Below are positions 7,389-16,316 of a stretch of 64,000 nucleotides of DNA, piece after piece. The notes below the pieces were generated by a model. That model did no database searches and had not been told where the DNA came from. It saw nothing but the letters and a program-made list of their open reading frames with translations. How positions within the stretch are numbered: position 1 is the first letter of the stretch; the number at the start of each line of letters is the position of its first letter. The translations under genes and the position numbers were made by a program. The DNA comes from Rhizobium aethiopicum (GTDB lineage Bacteria; Pseudomonadota; Alphaproteobacteria; Rhizobiales; Rhizobiaceae), in contig NZ_FMAJ01000008.1 in assembly GCF_900094625.1 (NCBI RefSeq), forward strand, positions 62,001 through 126,000, given 5' to 3'.

Positions 7389-9005
7389 CATGCCGCCCAT
7401 GCCGCCCGGCATAGCCGGAGCGTCCTTCTTCGGCAGCTCGGCGATCATAGCTTCGGTGGTGATCAGCAGCGATGCGACGGAAGCGGCATCCTGCAGGGCG
7501 GTGCGAACGACCTTCACCGGGTCGATGATGCCCATGCCGATCATGTCGCCATATTCGCCGGTCTGGGCGTTGTAACCCCAGTTGTCCTGATCCTTGTCGA
7601 GGATCTTGCCGATGACGATCGAGGCTTCATCTCCAGCGTTCTCGGCGATCTGGCGGGCCGGAGACTGCAGAGCGCGGCGAACGATGTTGATGCCGGCTTC
7701 CTGGTCGTCGTTGACGCCCTTGGCCGAGATCTTGACGGAAGAACGGAGCAGGGCAACGCCGCCGCCCGGTACGATGCCTTCCTGAACGGCAGCGCGCGTC
7801 GCGTTGAGGGCGTCGTCGATGCGGTCCTTCTTTTCCTTGACTTCGACTTCCGTCGAGCCGCCGACGCGGATGACGGCAACGCCGCCTGCGAGCTTGGCAA
7901 GACGTTCCTGCAGCTTTTCGCGGTCGTAGTCGGAGGTGGTTTCTTCGATCTGGGCCTTGATCTGGGCAACACGGCCTTCGATGTCGGACTTGGCGCCCGA
8001 ACCGTCGACGATCGTGGTGTTTTCCTTGGAGATCGAAACCTTCTTGGCGCGGCCGAGCATGTCGAGCGTGACGCTTTCGAGCTTGATGCCGAGATCTTCG
8101 GAGATGACGGTGCCGCCGGTCAGGATGGCGATGTCTTCGAGCATGGCCTTGCGGCGGTCGCCGAAGCCAGGCGCCTTGACGGCAGCGATCTTCAGGCCGC
8201 CGCGCAGCTTGTTGACGACGAGCGTTGCAAGAGCTTCGCCTTCGACGTCTTCAGCGATGATGAGGAGCGGCTTGCCGGTCTGGACGACGGCTTCGAGAAC
8301 CGGCAGCATCGACTGCAGGTTCGAGAGCTTCTTCTCATGGAGGAGAATGAAGACGTCTTCGAGGTCGGCAACCATCTTTTCCGGGTTGGTGACGAAGTAG
8401 GGGCTGAGGTAGCCGCGGTCGAACTGCATGCCTTCGACGACTTCGAGTTCGGTTTCGGCGGTCTTGGCTTCTTCAACCGTGATGACGCCTTCGTTGCCGA
8501 CCTTCTGCATGGCTTCGGCAATGTCGAGACCGACCTGACGTTCGCCGTTTGCCGAGATCGTGCCGACCTGGGCGACTTCTTCCGAAGTGTTGATCTTCTT
8601 GGCCTTGGCCTGGAGATCCTTGACGACTTCCGCGACGGCGAGATCGATGCCGCGCTTCAGGTCCATCGGGTTCATGCCGGCGGCAACGGCCTTGGCGCCT
8701 TCGCGAACGATCGCCTGGGCAAGAACGGTTGCAGTCGTGGTGCCGTCGCCGGCGATGTCGTTGGTCTTCGAAGCGACTTCGCGGACCATCTGGGCGCCCA
8801 TGTTTTCGAACTTGTCTTCGAGTTCGATTTCCTTGGCGACGGAAACGCCGTCCTTGGTGATGCGCGGCGCGCCGAAGGACTTGTCGATGATGACGTTACG
8901 GCCCTTCGGGCCGAGCGTGACCTTCACTGCGTCGGCGAGAATGTCGACGCCGCGCAGCATCTTTTCGCGCGCGGTGCGGCCAAACTTGATTTCTTTAGCT
9001 GCCAT
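7368..9005 (-). CDS. groEL: Chaperonin GroEL (60 kDa)
   Basis: Forms the 14-mer folding chamber that with GroES assists protein folding using ATP. The 545-residue product is full length, with the ATP-binding loop GDGTTTATVLAQ, the SLDALRAT-type region as DDALNATRAAVQEGIVPGGG, and the flexible GGM-repeat tail ending in DMM. It follows groES with a 70-base gap in the same operon and ends at the tail duplication described separately. Rhizobia usually carry several groEL copies; this one has the CIRCE-controlled arrangement. Confidence 0.98.
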   Translation of the reverse strand: MAAKEIKFGRTAREKMLRGVDILADAVKVTLGPKGRNVIIDKSFGAPRITKDGVSVAKEIELEDKFENMGAQMVREVASKTNDIAGDGTTTATVLAQAIVREGAKAVAAGMNPMDLKRGIDLAVAEVVKDLQAKAKKINTSEEVAQVGTISANGERQVGLDIAEAMQKVGNEGVITVEEAKTAETELEVVEGMQFDRGYLSPYFVTNPEKMVADLEDVFILLHEKKLSNLQSMLPVLEAVVQTGKPLLIIAEDVEGEALATLVVNKLRGGLKIAAVKAPGFGDRRKAMLEDIAILTGGTVISEDLGIKLESVTLDMLGRAKKVSISKENTTIVDGSGAKSDIEGRVAQIKAQIEETTSDYDREKLQERLAKLAGGVAVIRVGGSTEVEVKEKKDRIDDALNATRAAVQEGIVPGGGVALLRSSVKISAKGVNDDQEAGINIVRRALQSPARQIAENAGDEASIVIGKILDKDQDNWGYNAQTGEYGDMIGMGIIDPVKVVRTALQDAASVASLLITTEAMIAELPKKDAPAMPGGMGGMGGMDMM

Positions 9006-9075
9006 GTTTGTGTCTCCTGAATTCGATTTGTTCGGGCAGTAAGCCCGTCAGTCATTTCGGAAGCGCGTCGGCCGA

Positions 9076-9372
9076 TCAGCCGATGATGCCCATGATGTCG
9101 GCTTCCTTCATGATCAGAAGGTCTTCGCCGTTGATCTTGACTTCGGTTCCGGACCACTTGCCGAACAGCACGCGGTCGCCAGCCTTGACGTCGAGAGCGA
9201 CGACCTTGCCGGACTCGTCACGAGCGCCGGAACCGACGGCGACGATTTCGCCTTCCTGCGGCTTTTCCTTGGCGGTATCGGGAATGATGATCCCGCCCTT
9301 GGTCTTCTCTTCGGACTCGACGCGACGAACGACGACGCGGTCGTGAAGCGGACGGAAATTGGTGCTTGCCAT
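9076..9372 (-). CDS. groES: Co-chaperonin GroES (10 kDa)
   Basis: Heptameric lid of the GroEL chamber. The 98-residue product has the full family pattern: NFRPLHDRVVVRRVE at the N-terminus, the mobile loop EEKTKGGIIIPDTAKEKP, and YGKWSGTE-like FGKWSGTEVKINGEDLLIM toward the end. First gene of the groES-groEL operon, preceded by a sigma-70-like promoter and a CIRCE operator. Confidence 0.98.
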   Translation of the reverse strand: MASTNFRPLHDRVVVRRVESEEKTKGGIIIPDTAKEKPQEGEIVAVGSGARDESGKVVALDVKAGDRVLFGKWSGTEVKINGEDLLIMKEADIMGIIG

Positions 9373-9430
9373 TGTCTAATCCCTCGATCGAATGACATTC
9401 GCGGACCGGAGTGGCCCACATGGATAAGTG

Positions 9431-9457
9431 TTAGCACTCCTCTAAGGTGAGTGCTAG
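9431..9457 (-). promoter_or_regulatory. CIRCE operator (HrcA binding site)
   Basis: TTAGCACTC, 9 bases, GAGTGCTAG: 17 of 18 arm positions match the CIRCE consensus TTAGCACTC-N9-GAGTGCTAA. It sits about 58 bases before groES, just downstream of the -10 box, where bound HrcA would block transcription until heat shock. Confidence 0.95.
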
Positions 9458-9465
9458 CGCTCGAG

Positions 9466-9494
9466 CATTTAGGGATGGCTCCGAGAGGAGTCAA
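9466..9494 (-). promoter_or_regulatory. Sigma-70-like promoter of groESL
   Basis: On the minus strand TTGACT (9489-9494), 17-base spacer, TAAATG (9466-9471), with CIRCE immediately downstream. No convincing RpoH promoter was recognised by eye. The rest of the groES to HAD-gene interval, 9495-9748, holds nothing I recognise. Confidence 0.65.
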
Positions 9495-9748
9495 TGAGAG
9501 CAATCACGAATTTTTGTGCCGGAATTGTGAAGGGGCGGCGAAATATCGGAGATTGCAGCCAAAATAATGTTCAGCCGTTGCGCCTCGCAAAGCCCGCGGC
9601 CTCTCGCCAAGATGGGGCCGCCAATCGCTTGCCCGTCCATCATCGCCGGATTGCCGGCGGTCTTGCATGCCGAGGTGAAGAAAATGCCTTGCCATCGCCT
9701 TGCGCCTTTGCAATGTCACCGGTGACTGAAGCAAATCGGGAAATGGGA

Positions 9749-10597
9749 ATGGCCAAGCGGATAGGCAACTTCTCGGAGATCACGGATCGCTATGACGTGG
9801 TGCTCTGTGACGTCTGGGGTGTGGTTCACAACGGCGTCGATCCGTTTCCGAAGGCGGCCGCAGCCCTTCAAGCGGCACGCGAGAGCGGCCTTGCAGTCGT
9901 GCTCATCACCAATTCGCCGCGCCTTTCCTGGCAGGTGGTCGAGCAGCTGCGCCATATCGGCGTCCCCGACGGCGCCTATGACAGGATCGTTACCTCCGGC
10001 GACGTCACCCGCGGGCTGATCGCCGAGGGGCCGAAGACGGTCTTTCTGCTCGGCCCCGAGCGCGACAAGGCGCTTCTCGAAGGCATCGGCGTCGAGCGCC
10101 GACCGGCGGGCGAAGCGCAATCGCTCGTCTGCACCGGCTTCTTCGACGACGAGACCGAGAAGCCCGAGGATTACACCGACATGCTCCTGGATTTTCAGGC
10201 GCGCGACGTGCCGATGATCTGCGCCAATCCCGACCTCGTCGTCGAGCGCGGCCATCGCATCATTCCTTGCGCCGGCGCCATGGCCGCCTATTACGAGCAA
10301 CTGGGTGGCAAAACCCGCATTGCCGGCAAGCCGCACCGGCCGATCTACGAAGCGACGCTTGCGGCCGCCCGGGAGCTTCGGGGCGATTTTCCGATCGACC
10401 GTGTGCTGGCGATCGGCGACGGCATGCCGACGGATGTGCGCGGCGCCTTGAATTACGGCCTCGATCTTCTCTACATCAGCGGCGGTATCCACGCCAAGGA
10501 ATACACCCTGAACGGCGAAACGGACGAGGCGATCCTCAATGCCTATCTCGATCGGGAAAACGCCGCGCCGAAGTGGTGGATGCCGCGCCTTGCATGA
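9749..10597 (+). CDS. HAD-superfamily hydrolase, subfamily IIA
   Basis: A 282-residue phosphatase-like protein. Motif I appears as VVLCDVWGVVHNG near residue 15: the nucleophile Asp is present, with Trp two positions on, as in the alphaproteobacterial TIGR01459 family rather than the usual second Asp. Motif II is LITNSPR and motif III/IV is AIGDGMPTDVRGA near 225, with GKPHRPIYE supplying the Lys. Substrate unknown; relatives include nucleotide and sugar phosphatases. The ATG at 9749 has GGGA 7 bases upstream; 9743 is the alternative. The stop overlaps a possible ribF start. Confidence 0.85.
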   Translation: MAKRIGNFSEITDRYDVVLCDVWGVVHNGVDPFPKAAAALQAARESGLAVVLITNSPRLSWQVVEQLRHIGVPDGAYDRIVTSGDVTRGLIAEGPKTVFLLGPERDKALLEGIGVERRPAGEAQSLVCTGFFDDETEKPEDYTDMLLDFQARDVPMICANPDLVVERGHRIIPCAGAMAAYYEQLGGKTRIAGKPHRPIYEATLAAARELRGDFPIDRVLAIGDGMPTDVRGALNYGLDLLYISGGIHAKEYTLNGETDEAILNAYLDRENAAPKWWMPRLA

Positions 10598-10611
10598 AGA
10601 GAAGCCAGCCG

Positions 10612-11595
10612 ATGACCGTCTTCCACCGCAATGAAACCCGGGAACCCTTGCCCGCCCATCTGAAGGGCGGGGTCATTGCCATCGGCAATTTCGACGGCGT
10701 GCATCGCGGCCATCAGTCGGTGCTGAGCCGCGCACTCGACATCGCCAAGGCGCGCGGCATCCCTGCCTTGGTGCTGTCCTTCGAGCCGCATCCGCGCACG
10801 GTCTTTAGGCCGCAAACGCCGGTCTTCCGGCTGACGCCCGCGCCGCTCAAGGCCCGCATCCTGGAGACGCTCGGTTTCAATGCCGTCATCGAATATCCTT
10901 TCGACTACGAATTTTCGCAGCGCTCGGCCGACGATTTCATCCATTCGATCCTCAAGGATTGGCTCGGCGCCTCCGAAGTCGTCACCGGCTTCGATTTCCA
11001 TTTCGGCCGCGGCCGCGAGGGCGGTCCCGCCTTCCTGATGAATGCCGGCCAGACCTATGGTTTCGGCGTCACCCTGATCGATGCCTTCCGCGACGAAAAC
11101 GCCGATGTCGTCTCTTCGAGCCACATCCGCGCTCTGCTGAAGGATGGCAATGTCAGCGAGGTAGCCGGCATGCTGGGCTATCGCTATACGGTTGAGGCCG
11201 AGGTGATCGACGGCGAAAAGCTCGGCCGACAGCTCGGTTTTCCCACCGCCAACATGCGCCTGCCGCCCGAGGCCGAACTCGCCGCCGGCATCTATGCCGT
11301 CCGCTTCCGCCGCCAGGACGGAACGCTCCACGATGCCGTGGCGAGCTACGGCCGCCGCCCGACGGTGACGGAAAACGGCGCGCCGCTGCTCGAAAGCTAC
11401 CTTTTCGATTTCAGCGGCGATCTCTACGGCCAGCTCTGCGCCGTCTCCTTCTTCGGCCATATCAGACCCGAGCTGAAATTCGACGGCCTCGATGCGCTCG
11501 TCGCCCAGATCAAACGCGACGAGGAGGAGGCAAGGGCGCTACTGGCGGGTGTGGCGCCGCTCGGTGAACTTGATCGGAAGCTTTGTTTCCCTTAA
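10612..11595 (+). CDS. ribF: Bifunctional riboflavin kinase / FAD synthetase
   Basis: Converts riboflavin to FMN and then FAD. The 327-residue product has the adenylyltransferase nucleotide-binding motif GNFDGVHRGHQ at 25-35, SSSHIRALL near 172, and the flavokinase motif LGFPTANM at 208-215. An ATG at 10594 overlaps the previous stop (ATGA) and would add six residues, but 10612 has the purine-rich AGAGAAG at better distance. Located directly before ileS, the gene order common in proteobacteria. Confidence 0.94.
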   Translation: MTVFHRNETREPLPAHLKGGVIAIGNFDGVHRGHQSVLSRALDIAKARGIPALVLSFEPHPRTVFRPQTPVFRLTPAPLKARILETLGFNAVIEYPFDYEFSQRSADDFIHSILKDWLGASEVVTGFDFHFGRGREGGPAFLMNAGQTYGFGVTLIDAFRDENADVVSSSHIRALLKDGNVSEVAGMLGYRYTVEAEVIDGEKLGRQLGFPTANMRLPPEAELAAGIYAVRFRRQDGTLHDAVASYGRRPTVTENGAPLLESYLFDFSGDLYGQLCAVSFFGHIRPELKFDGLDALVAQIKRDEEEARALLAGVAPLGELDRKLCFP

Positions 11596-11879
11596 ATTTT
11601 GCTACAGCTCGCGCTATTCCGCACAGGCCGAATCGGCCGTAACCTGGATTATCGGCCTGCTATTTCTTCTCTTCCTTTTCCCGGCAAAAACGCCTATGAA
11701 CCGGCGCTATGACGAAATTTCGGCTGGCGATCACGATGCGAATTATCGGCCCGGCCTTCCGCGCGCGCTAAGCGGCCGGGAGGTCCGGGTTTTTGGCGCT
11801 TGGACACGAGCGCTTCCGTCACCAGCTTTTTCACGCCCGTAGCGCCCCTTTCCGGGCCGCCAGAAACGATTGTCCCGAT

Positions 11880-14786
11880 ATGACCGACACCGCCGAAAAG
11901 ATCGATTACTCGAAGACCCTCTATTTGCCCGAAACCGACTTCCCCATGCGCGCCGGCCTGCCGCAGAAGGAGCCGGAGCTCGTCAAGCGCTGGCAGGAGA
12001 TGGATCTCTATAAGAAACTACGCGCCTCCGCCGCCGGCCGCGAAAAATTCGTCCTGCATGACGGCCCGCCCTATGCCAATGGCAACATCCATATCGGCCA
12101 TGCGCTGAACAAGATCCTCAAGGACGTCATCAACCGTTCGTTCCAGATGCGCGGCCGTGACGCAAATTACGTGCCCGGCTGGGATTGCCACGGCCTGCCG
12201 ATCGAATGGAAGATCGAGGAGGAGAATTACCGCGCCAAGGGCAAGGCCAAGCCCGACCTCAGCGAGCCGTCGGCGATGATCGAGTTCCGCCGCGAGTGCC
12301 GCGCCTATGCCGAAAAGTGGATCAAGGTTCAGGGTGACGAGTTCCAGCGCCTCGGCATCGTCGGCGACTTCGAAAACCCGTATCTGACGATGAATTTCCA
12401 TGCGGAAAGCCGCATCGCCGGTGAGCTCTTGAAGATCGCCGCAAGCGGTCAGCTCTATCGCGGCTCCAAGCCGATCATGTGGTCGGTGGTCGAACGCACT
12501 GCGCTTGCCGAAGCCGAAGTGGAATACCATGACCATGAGAGCGACACGATCTGGGTGAAGTTCCCGGTCGAGAAGGGCCCCGACAGCGTCAAGAATGCCT
12601 TCATCGTCATCTGGACGACCACGCCCTGGACGATCCCCGGCAACCGGGCGATCGCCTATTCCTCGCGTGTGGCTTACGGCCTTTATGAGGTCACCGCTGC
12701 GGAGAACGATTTCGGCCCACGTCCGGGCGAGAAGCTTGTTTTCGCCGACAAGCTGGCTGAGGAATCCTTTGCCAAGGCGAAGCTGCAGTACCGGCGACTT
12801 GTCGATGTTACGGCTGCCGATCTCGCCGCCATCACCTGTGCGCATCCGCTGAAGGGTCTCGACGCCGGCTATGAATTTGCCGTGCCGCTGCTCGAGGGCG
12901 ACCATGTCACCGACGATGCCGGTACGGGCTTCGTCCACACGGCGCCGAGCCACGGCCGCGAGGACTTCGATGTCTGGATGGCGCATGCCCGTGAGATCGA
13001 GGCGCGCGGCATCGAGACCAAGATCCCGTTCCCGGTCGACGACGGCGGCTTCTACACCGCAGATGCCCCCGGCCTGGAAGGCGCGCGCGTCATCGACGAT
13101 AATGGCAAGAAGGGCGATGCCAACGACCGTGTCATCAAGGCGTTGATCGAACGCAGCGCGCTCTTTGCCCGTGGTCGGCTGAAGCATCAGTATCCGCATT
13201 CCTGGCGCTCGAAGAAGCCGGTGATCTTCCGCAACACGCCGCAGTGGTTCGTCTATATGGACAAGACGCTGCCGGATGGAACGACGCTGCGCAGCCGGGC
13301 CCTCGGCGCGATTGACGACACCCGCTTCGTACCGGCCGCTGGCCAGAATCGTCTGCGAGCGATGATCGAGCAGCGCCCGGACTGGGTTCTCTCCCGTCAA
13401 AGAGCATGGGGCGTGCCGATCTGCGTCTTCGTCGATGAGCACGGCGAAGTCCTGAAGGACGAGGCCGTCAACCAGCGCATCCTCAATGCCTTCGACGTGG
13501 AAGGCGCCGACGCCTGGTTCGCCGAAGGCGCCAAGGAGCGCTTCCTCGGCAACGAGCATGACCCGGCCAAGTGGACGCAGGTCATGGATATCCTCGACGT
13601 CTGGTTCGACTCGGGCTCGACGCATACCTTCACGCTGGAAGATCGCCCGGATCTGAAATGGCCGGCCGATCTCTATCTCGAAGGGTCTGACCAGCATCGC
13701 GGCTGGTTCCATTCCTCGCTCTTGGAATCGGCTGCCACGCGCGGCCGCGCCCCTTACGACGCCGTCCTCACCCATGGTTTCACCATGGACGAGAAGGGCG
13801 AGAAGATGTCGAAATCGAAGGGCAACGTCACCTCGCCGCAGGAGGTGATGAAGGACGCCGGCGCCGACATCCTGCGTCTTTGGGTCATGACCTCGGACTA
13901 TGCCGATGATCTTCGCGTTGGCAAGACGATCATCCAGACCAATGTCGATGCCTATCGCAAGCTGCGCAACACCATCCGCTGGATGCTCGGCACGCTGGCG
14001 CACGACAAGGGCGAGGTCATCGCGCTCGCGGATCTGCCGGAGCTGGAACAGCTGATGCTGCACCGCCTCTCCGAGCTCGATCGGCTCGTGCGCGAAAACT
14101 ACGACGCCTTCGACTTCAAGAGGATTGCCCGCGCATTGATCGACTTTGCCAATGTCGAGCTCTCGGCCTTCTACTTCGACGTCCGCAAGGATGCGCTCTA
14201 TTGCGATGCGCCCTCCAGCCTTCGCCGCCGCTCGGCCCTCTATGTCATCCGCATGATCTTCGATTGTGTGGTGACCTGGCTTGCGCCAATGCTGCCGTTT
14301 ACGACGGAAGAGGCGTGGCTCTCGCGCAATCCCTCGGCCGTCTCGGTGCATCTGGAGCAGTTCGCCCCGGTCGCCAGGGAATGGCGCAACGATGCGCTGG
14401 CCGAAAAGTGGAAGAAGATCCGCGCGATCCGCAGCGTCGTGACCGGCGCGCTCGAAATCGAGCGCAAGGACAAGCGCATCGGTTCCTCGCTGGAGGCGGC
14501 CCCCGTCGTCCATGTCGCCGATGCGGAGCTTCGCAAGGCGCTCGAAGGCCAGGACTTCAGCGAAGTCTGCATCACCTCTGATATCACGATCAAGGCCGAT
14601 GCCGGCCCGGCCGACGCCTTCCGCCTGGCCGAGGTGGCCGACGTCGCGGTCATTCCGAAGCTTGCCGAAGGCGTCAAATGCGCCCGTTCCTGGCGCATCA
14701 CGACCGATGTCGGTTCCGATCCGGATTATCCCGACGTCTCGGCACGTGACGCTGCCGCCCTGCGCGAACTCGGCATCCGCGGCTGA
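11880..14786 (+). CDS. ileS: Isoleucyl-tRNA synthetase
   Basis: Charges tRNA-Ile and edits misactivated valine. The 968-residue class I enzyme shows PPYANGNIHIGHALN (HIGH at about 71-74), the CP1 editing domain (TTTPWTIPGNRAIAY), DVWFDSGSTH, and KMSKSKGN at about 642. The start ATG at 11880 (MTDTAEKIDY) agrees with the family although its ribosome binding site is weak. The 284 bases between ribF and ileS contain no recognised leader or small gene. Confidence 0.97.
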   Translation: MTDTAEKIDYSKTLYLPETDFPMRAGLPQKEPELVKRWQEMDLYKKLRASAAGREKFVLHDGPPYANGNIHIGHALNKILKDVINRSFQMRGRDANYVPGWDCHGLPIEWKIEEENYRAKGKAKPDLSEPSAMIEFRRECRAYAEKWIKVQGDEFQRLGIVGDFENPYLTMNFHAESRIAGELLKIAASGQLYRGSKPIMWSVVERTALAEAEVEYHDHESDTIWVKFPVEKGPDSVKNAFIVIWTTTPWTIPGNRAIAYSSRVAYGLYEVTAAENDFGPRPGEKLVFADKLAEESFAKAKLQYRRLVDVTAADLAAITCAHPLKGLDAGYEFAVPLLEGDHVTDDAGTGFVHTAPSHGREDFDVWMAHAREIEARGIETKIPFPVDDGGFYTADAPGLEGARVIDDNGKKGDANDRVIKALIERSALFARGRLKHQYPHSWRSKKPVIFRNTPQWFVYMDKTLPDGTTLRSRALGAIDDTRFVPAAGQNRLRAMIEQRPDWVLSRQRAWGVPICVFVDEHGEVLKDEAVNQRILNAFDVEGADAWFAEGAKERFLGNEHDPAKWTQVMDILDVWFDSGSTHTFTLEDRPDLKWPADLYLEGSDQHRGWFHSSLLESAATRGRAPYDAVLTHGFTMDEKGEKMSKSKGNVTSPQEVMKDAGADILRLWVMTSDYADDLRVGKTIIQTNVDAYRKLRNTIRWMLGTLAHDKGEVIALADLPELEQLMLHRLSELDRLVRENYDAFDFKRIARALIDFANVELSAFYFDVRKDALYCDAPSSLRRRSALYVIRMIFDCVVTWLAPMLPFTTEEAWLSRNPSAVSVHLEQFAPVAREWRNDALAEKWKKIRAIRSVVTGALEIERKDKRIGSSLEAAPVVHVADAELRKALEGQDFSEVCITSDITIKADAGPADAFRLAEVADVAVIPKLAEGVKCARSWRITTDVGSDPDYPDVSARDAAALRELGIRG

Positions 14787-14917
14787 AGATATTTGCCGGG
14801 TGAATTGCCTTTGCGCTGTTCATCCGGTAAAAGCTGCCTGAAAATGGCCGGATTTTTGCGTCAGGGGGACGGTTGTCCGGTAGGGCGACGATTGCACCGG
14901 TGGCTGGAAGGGTTTTC

Positions 14918-15547
14918 ATGTTCGCAACGCATTGGTTCCGTGTAGGCGCCTGCCTGTCTGTTGTCATGGCGGGTTGCTCGCTTGTATCCAGCTGCGCCAG
15001 CAGCCCGACATACGGCACCGACAAGACCGCCATGGAGCAGTTGACCGACGATCTCGGCCAATCCGTGTCGCTGACCGGACCGGACCCGAAGAACAAGGGC
15101 GTCAAATATACGCCGCGTCCGACGCTGGTGCTGCCTGCCCAAGGGCAGCGCGAGACCCTCGTCGCGCCGCAGCCGACGGTGGCCAGCAAGGACAATCCGC
15201 AATGGCTTGAATCGCCGGAGGAGACCCGCGCTCGCCTCGTTTCTGAGGCTGACGCCAACTCGGATAATCCCAATTACCGCTCGCCGCTGGCGAGCTCCGC
15301 CATCGAAGGCGGCCGGCGCACGACTGAAGCCCAGACCCAGGCCTATCGCGAGGCCCGCGCCCTGCAGAAGGGCTCCTATATCGATCAGCGCCGCTATATT
15401 TCCGATCCGCCGCCCGGTTACCGCACCGTCGACGATCCGGCAAAGCTCGACGATCTCGGCGAACCCGAGCTCAAGAAGCAGAAGAAGCGCAAGAAGGATG
15501 CGGCGATCGCCAATTCCGGCAAGCAGTGGTGGAACTTCCTGCAGTAG
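14918..15547 (+). CDS. Putative lipoprotein, function unknown
   Basis: A 209-residue protein with a signal peptide and a lipobox-like VVMAGC at residues 14-19 (a second Cys follows in VSSC), so it is probably lipidated and held in the envelope. The mature part is polar with a Pro/Thr-rich stretch (KYTPRPTLVLP), a middle region rich in Arg and Ala, and a Lys-rich segment (KKQKKRKKD) before a WWNF end. GGAAGG lies 7 bases before ATG 14918. It occupies the place after ileS where lspA is found in many proteobacteria, but it is not lspA. Confidence 0.75.
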   Translation: MFATHWFRVGACLSVVMAGCSLVSSCASSPTYGTDKTAMEQLTDDLGQSVSLTGPDPKNKGVKYTPRPTLVLPAQGQRETLVAPQPTVASKDNPQWLESPEETRARLVSEADANSDNPNYRSPLASSAIEGGRRTTEAQTQAYREARALQKGSYIDQRRYISDPPPGYRTVDDPAKLDDLGEPELKKQKKRKKDAAIANSGKQWWNFLQ

Positions 15548-15610
15548 CAGCTTTTATCGGCGTGTAGCCCATGCTTTTCGGTTGGTTCGAGTTCATCGAT
15601 ATCACCGGAC

Positions 15611-15723
15611 CAGCCCCTCATCCGCCTGCCGGCACCTTCTCCCCGTAAACGGGGGCGAAGGGGGACAGCCGGAGCCTCTCCGTTCCCCACCAATATCTCG
15701 CAGGGCACGTCCCCCGTTAGGGT
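15611..15723. repeat. RIME-like palindromic repeat
   Basis: Begins CAGCCCCTCATCCGCCTGCC, carries the hairpin TTCTCCCCGT-AAACGGGGGCGAA, and ends in CCCCCGTTAGGGTG, matching the layout of the element at 6101 with sequence drift. It lies between the lipoprotein gene and tadA, which point toward each other. Confidence 0.65.
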
Positions 15724-15788
15724 GTCAACGCAAACTATACAGCAGTGGCGCGGGCAGGGATGACGGCATTGCGCGCAGGCCCTGAGAA

Positions 15789-16262
15789 CTACGGCGCCTC
15801 TCGCCGTTCCGCAAAGAATTTCCGCAAGATCTCGGCCGACTGGACCTCGTTGATGCCGGAATAGATCTCCGGGGCATGGTGGCAGGTCGCTTGTGCATAG
15901 AATCGCACGCCATTGTCGACGGCGCCGCCCTTTGGGTCCTCGGCTCCGTAATAGAGCCTGCGGATACGCGCAAACGAGATGGCTGCCGCGCACATGGTGC
16001 AAGGCTCCAGCGTCACATAGAGGTCGGCGCCGGTCAGGCGCTCCTGTCCAAGCGCCTCGCAGGCAAGCCGGATTGCGGCGATTTCGGCGTGCGCAGTGAC
16101 GTCTTTGAGCTCGCGCGTGCGGTTTCCCGAGCTGGAAACGGCAATATCGTCGACAACGACGACCGCGCCGATCGGCACTTCGCCGCGTTCTCCGGCGGCG
16201 CGCGCTTCTTCAAGCGCCATCTCCATGAAACGATTTGTCTTCACGATCGCACGAATTTCCAC
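15789..16262 (-). CDS. tadA: tRNA(adenine-34) deaminase
   Basis: Converts adenosine to inosine at the wobble position of tRNA-Arg(ACG). The 157-residue zinc enzyme shows the deaminase signature: TAHAEIAAI (His ligand and catalytic Glu) at about 56-64 and LEPCTMCAAAI (two Cys ligands) at about 86-96. The GTG at codon 7 (KTNRFMEMALEEA follows) is a possible alternative start that would fit the family length better. Divergent from the pseudouridine synthase gene, with 54 bases between. Confidence 0.92.
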   Translation of the reverse strand: MEIRAIVKTNRFMEMALEEARAAGERGEVPIGAVVVVDDIAVSSSGNRTRELKDVTAHAEIAAIRLACEALGQERLTGADLYVTLEPCTMCAAAISFARIRRLYYGAEDPKGGAVDNGVRFYAQATCHHAPEIYSGINEVQSAEILRKFFAERREAP

Positions 16263-16316
16263 TTAACCGCAGATGCGTGACCTGATAGACAGGCCCAAAA
16301 GGCAGGCAAACAGCAA

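Noticed and set aside
7323..9020. A 565-codon open frame on the plus strand opposite groEL
   Set aside because: It is a mirror of groEL codon bias in GC-rich DNA; the product is Asp/Val/Gly-rich with no domain, and groEL is unambiguous.
11596..11879. Possible T-box or leader gene before ileS
   Set aside because: No T-box core sequence or terminator/antiterminator pair is seen, T-boxes are not expected in this group, and the open frames lack ribosome binding sites.
12018..14513. An 831-codon open frame antisense to ileS
   Set aside because: Shadow frame of a long GC-rich gene; no ribosome binding site or family match, and ileS is certain.
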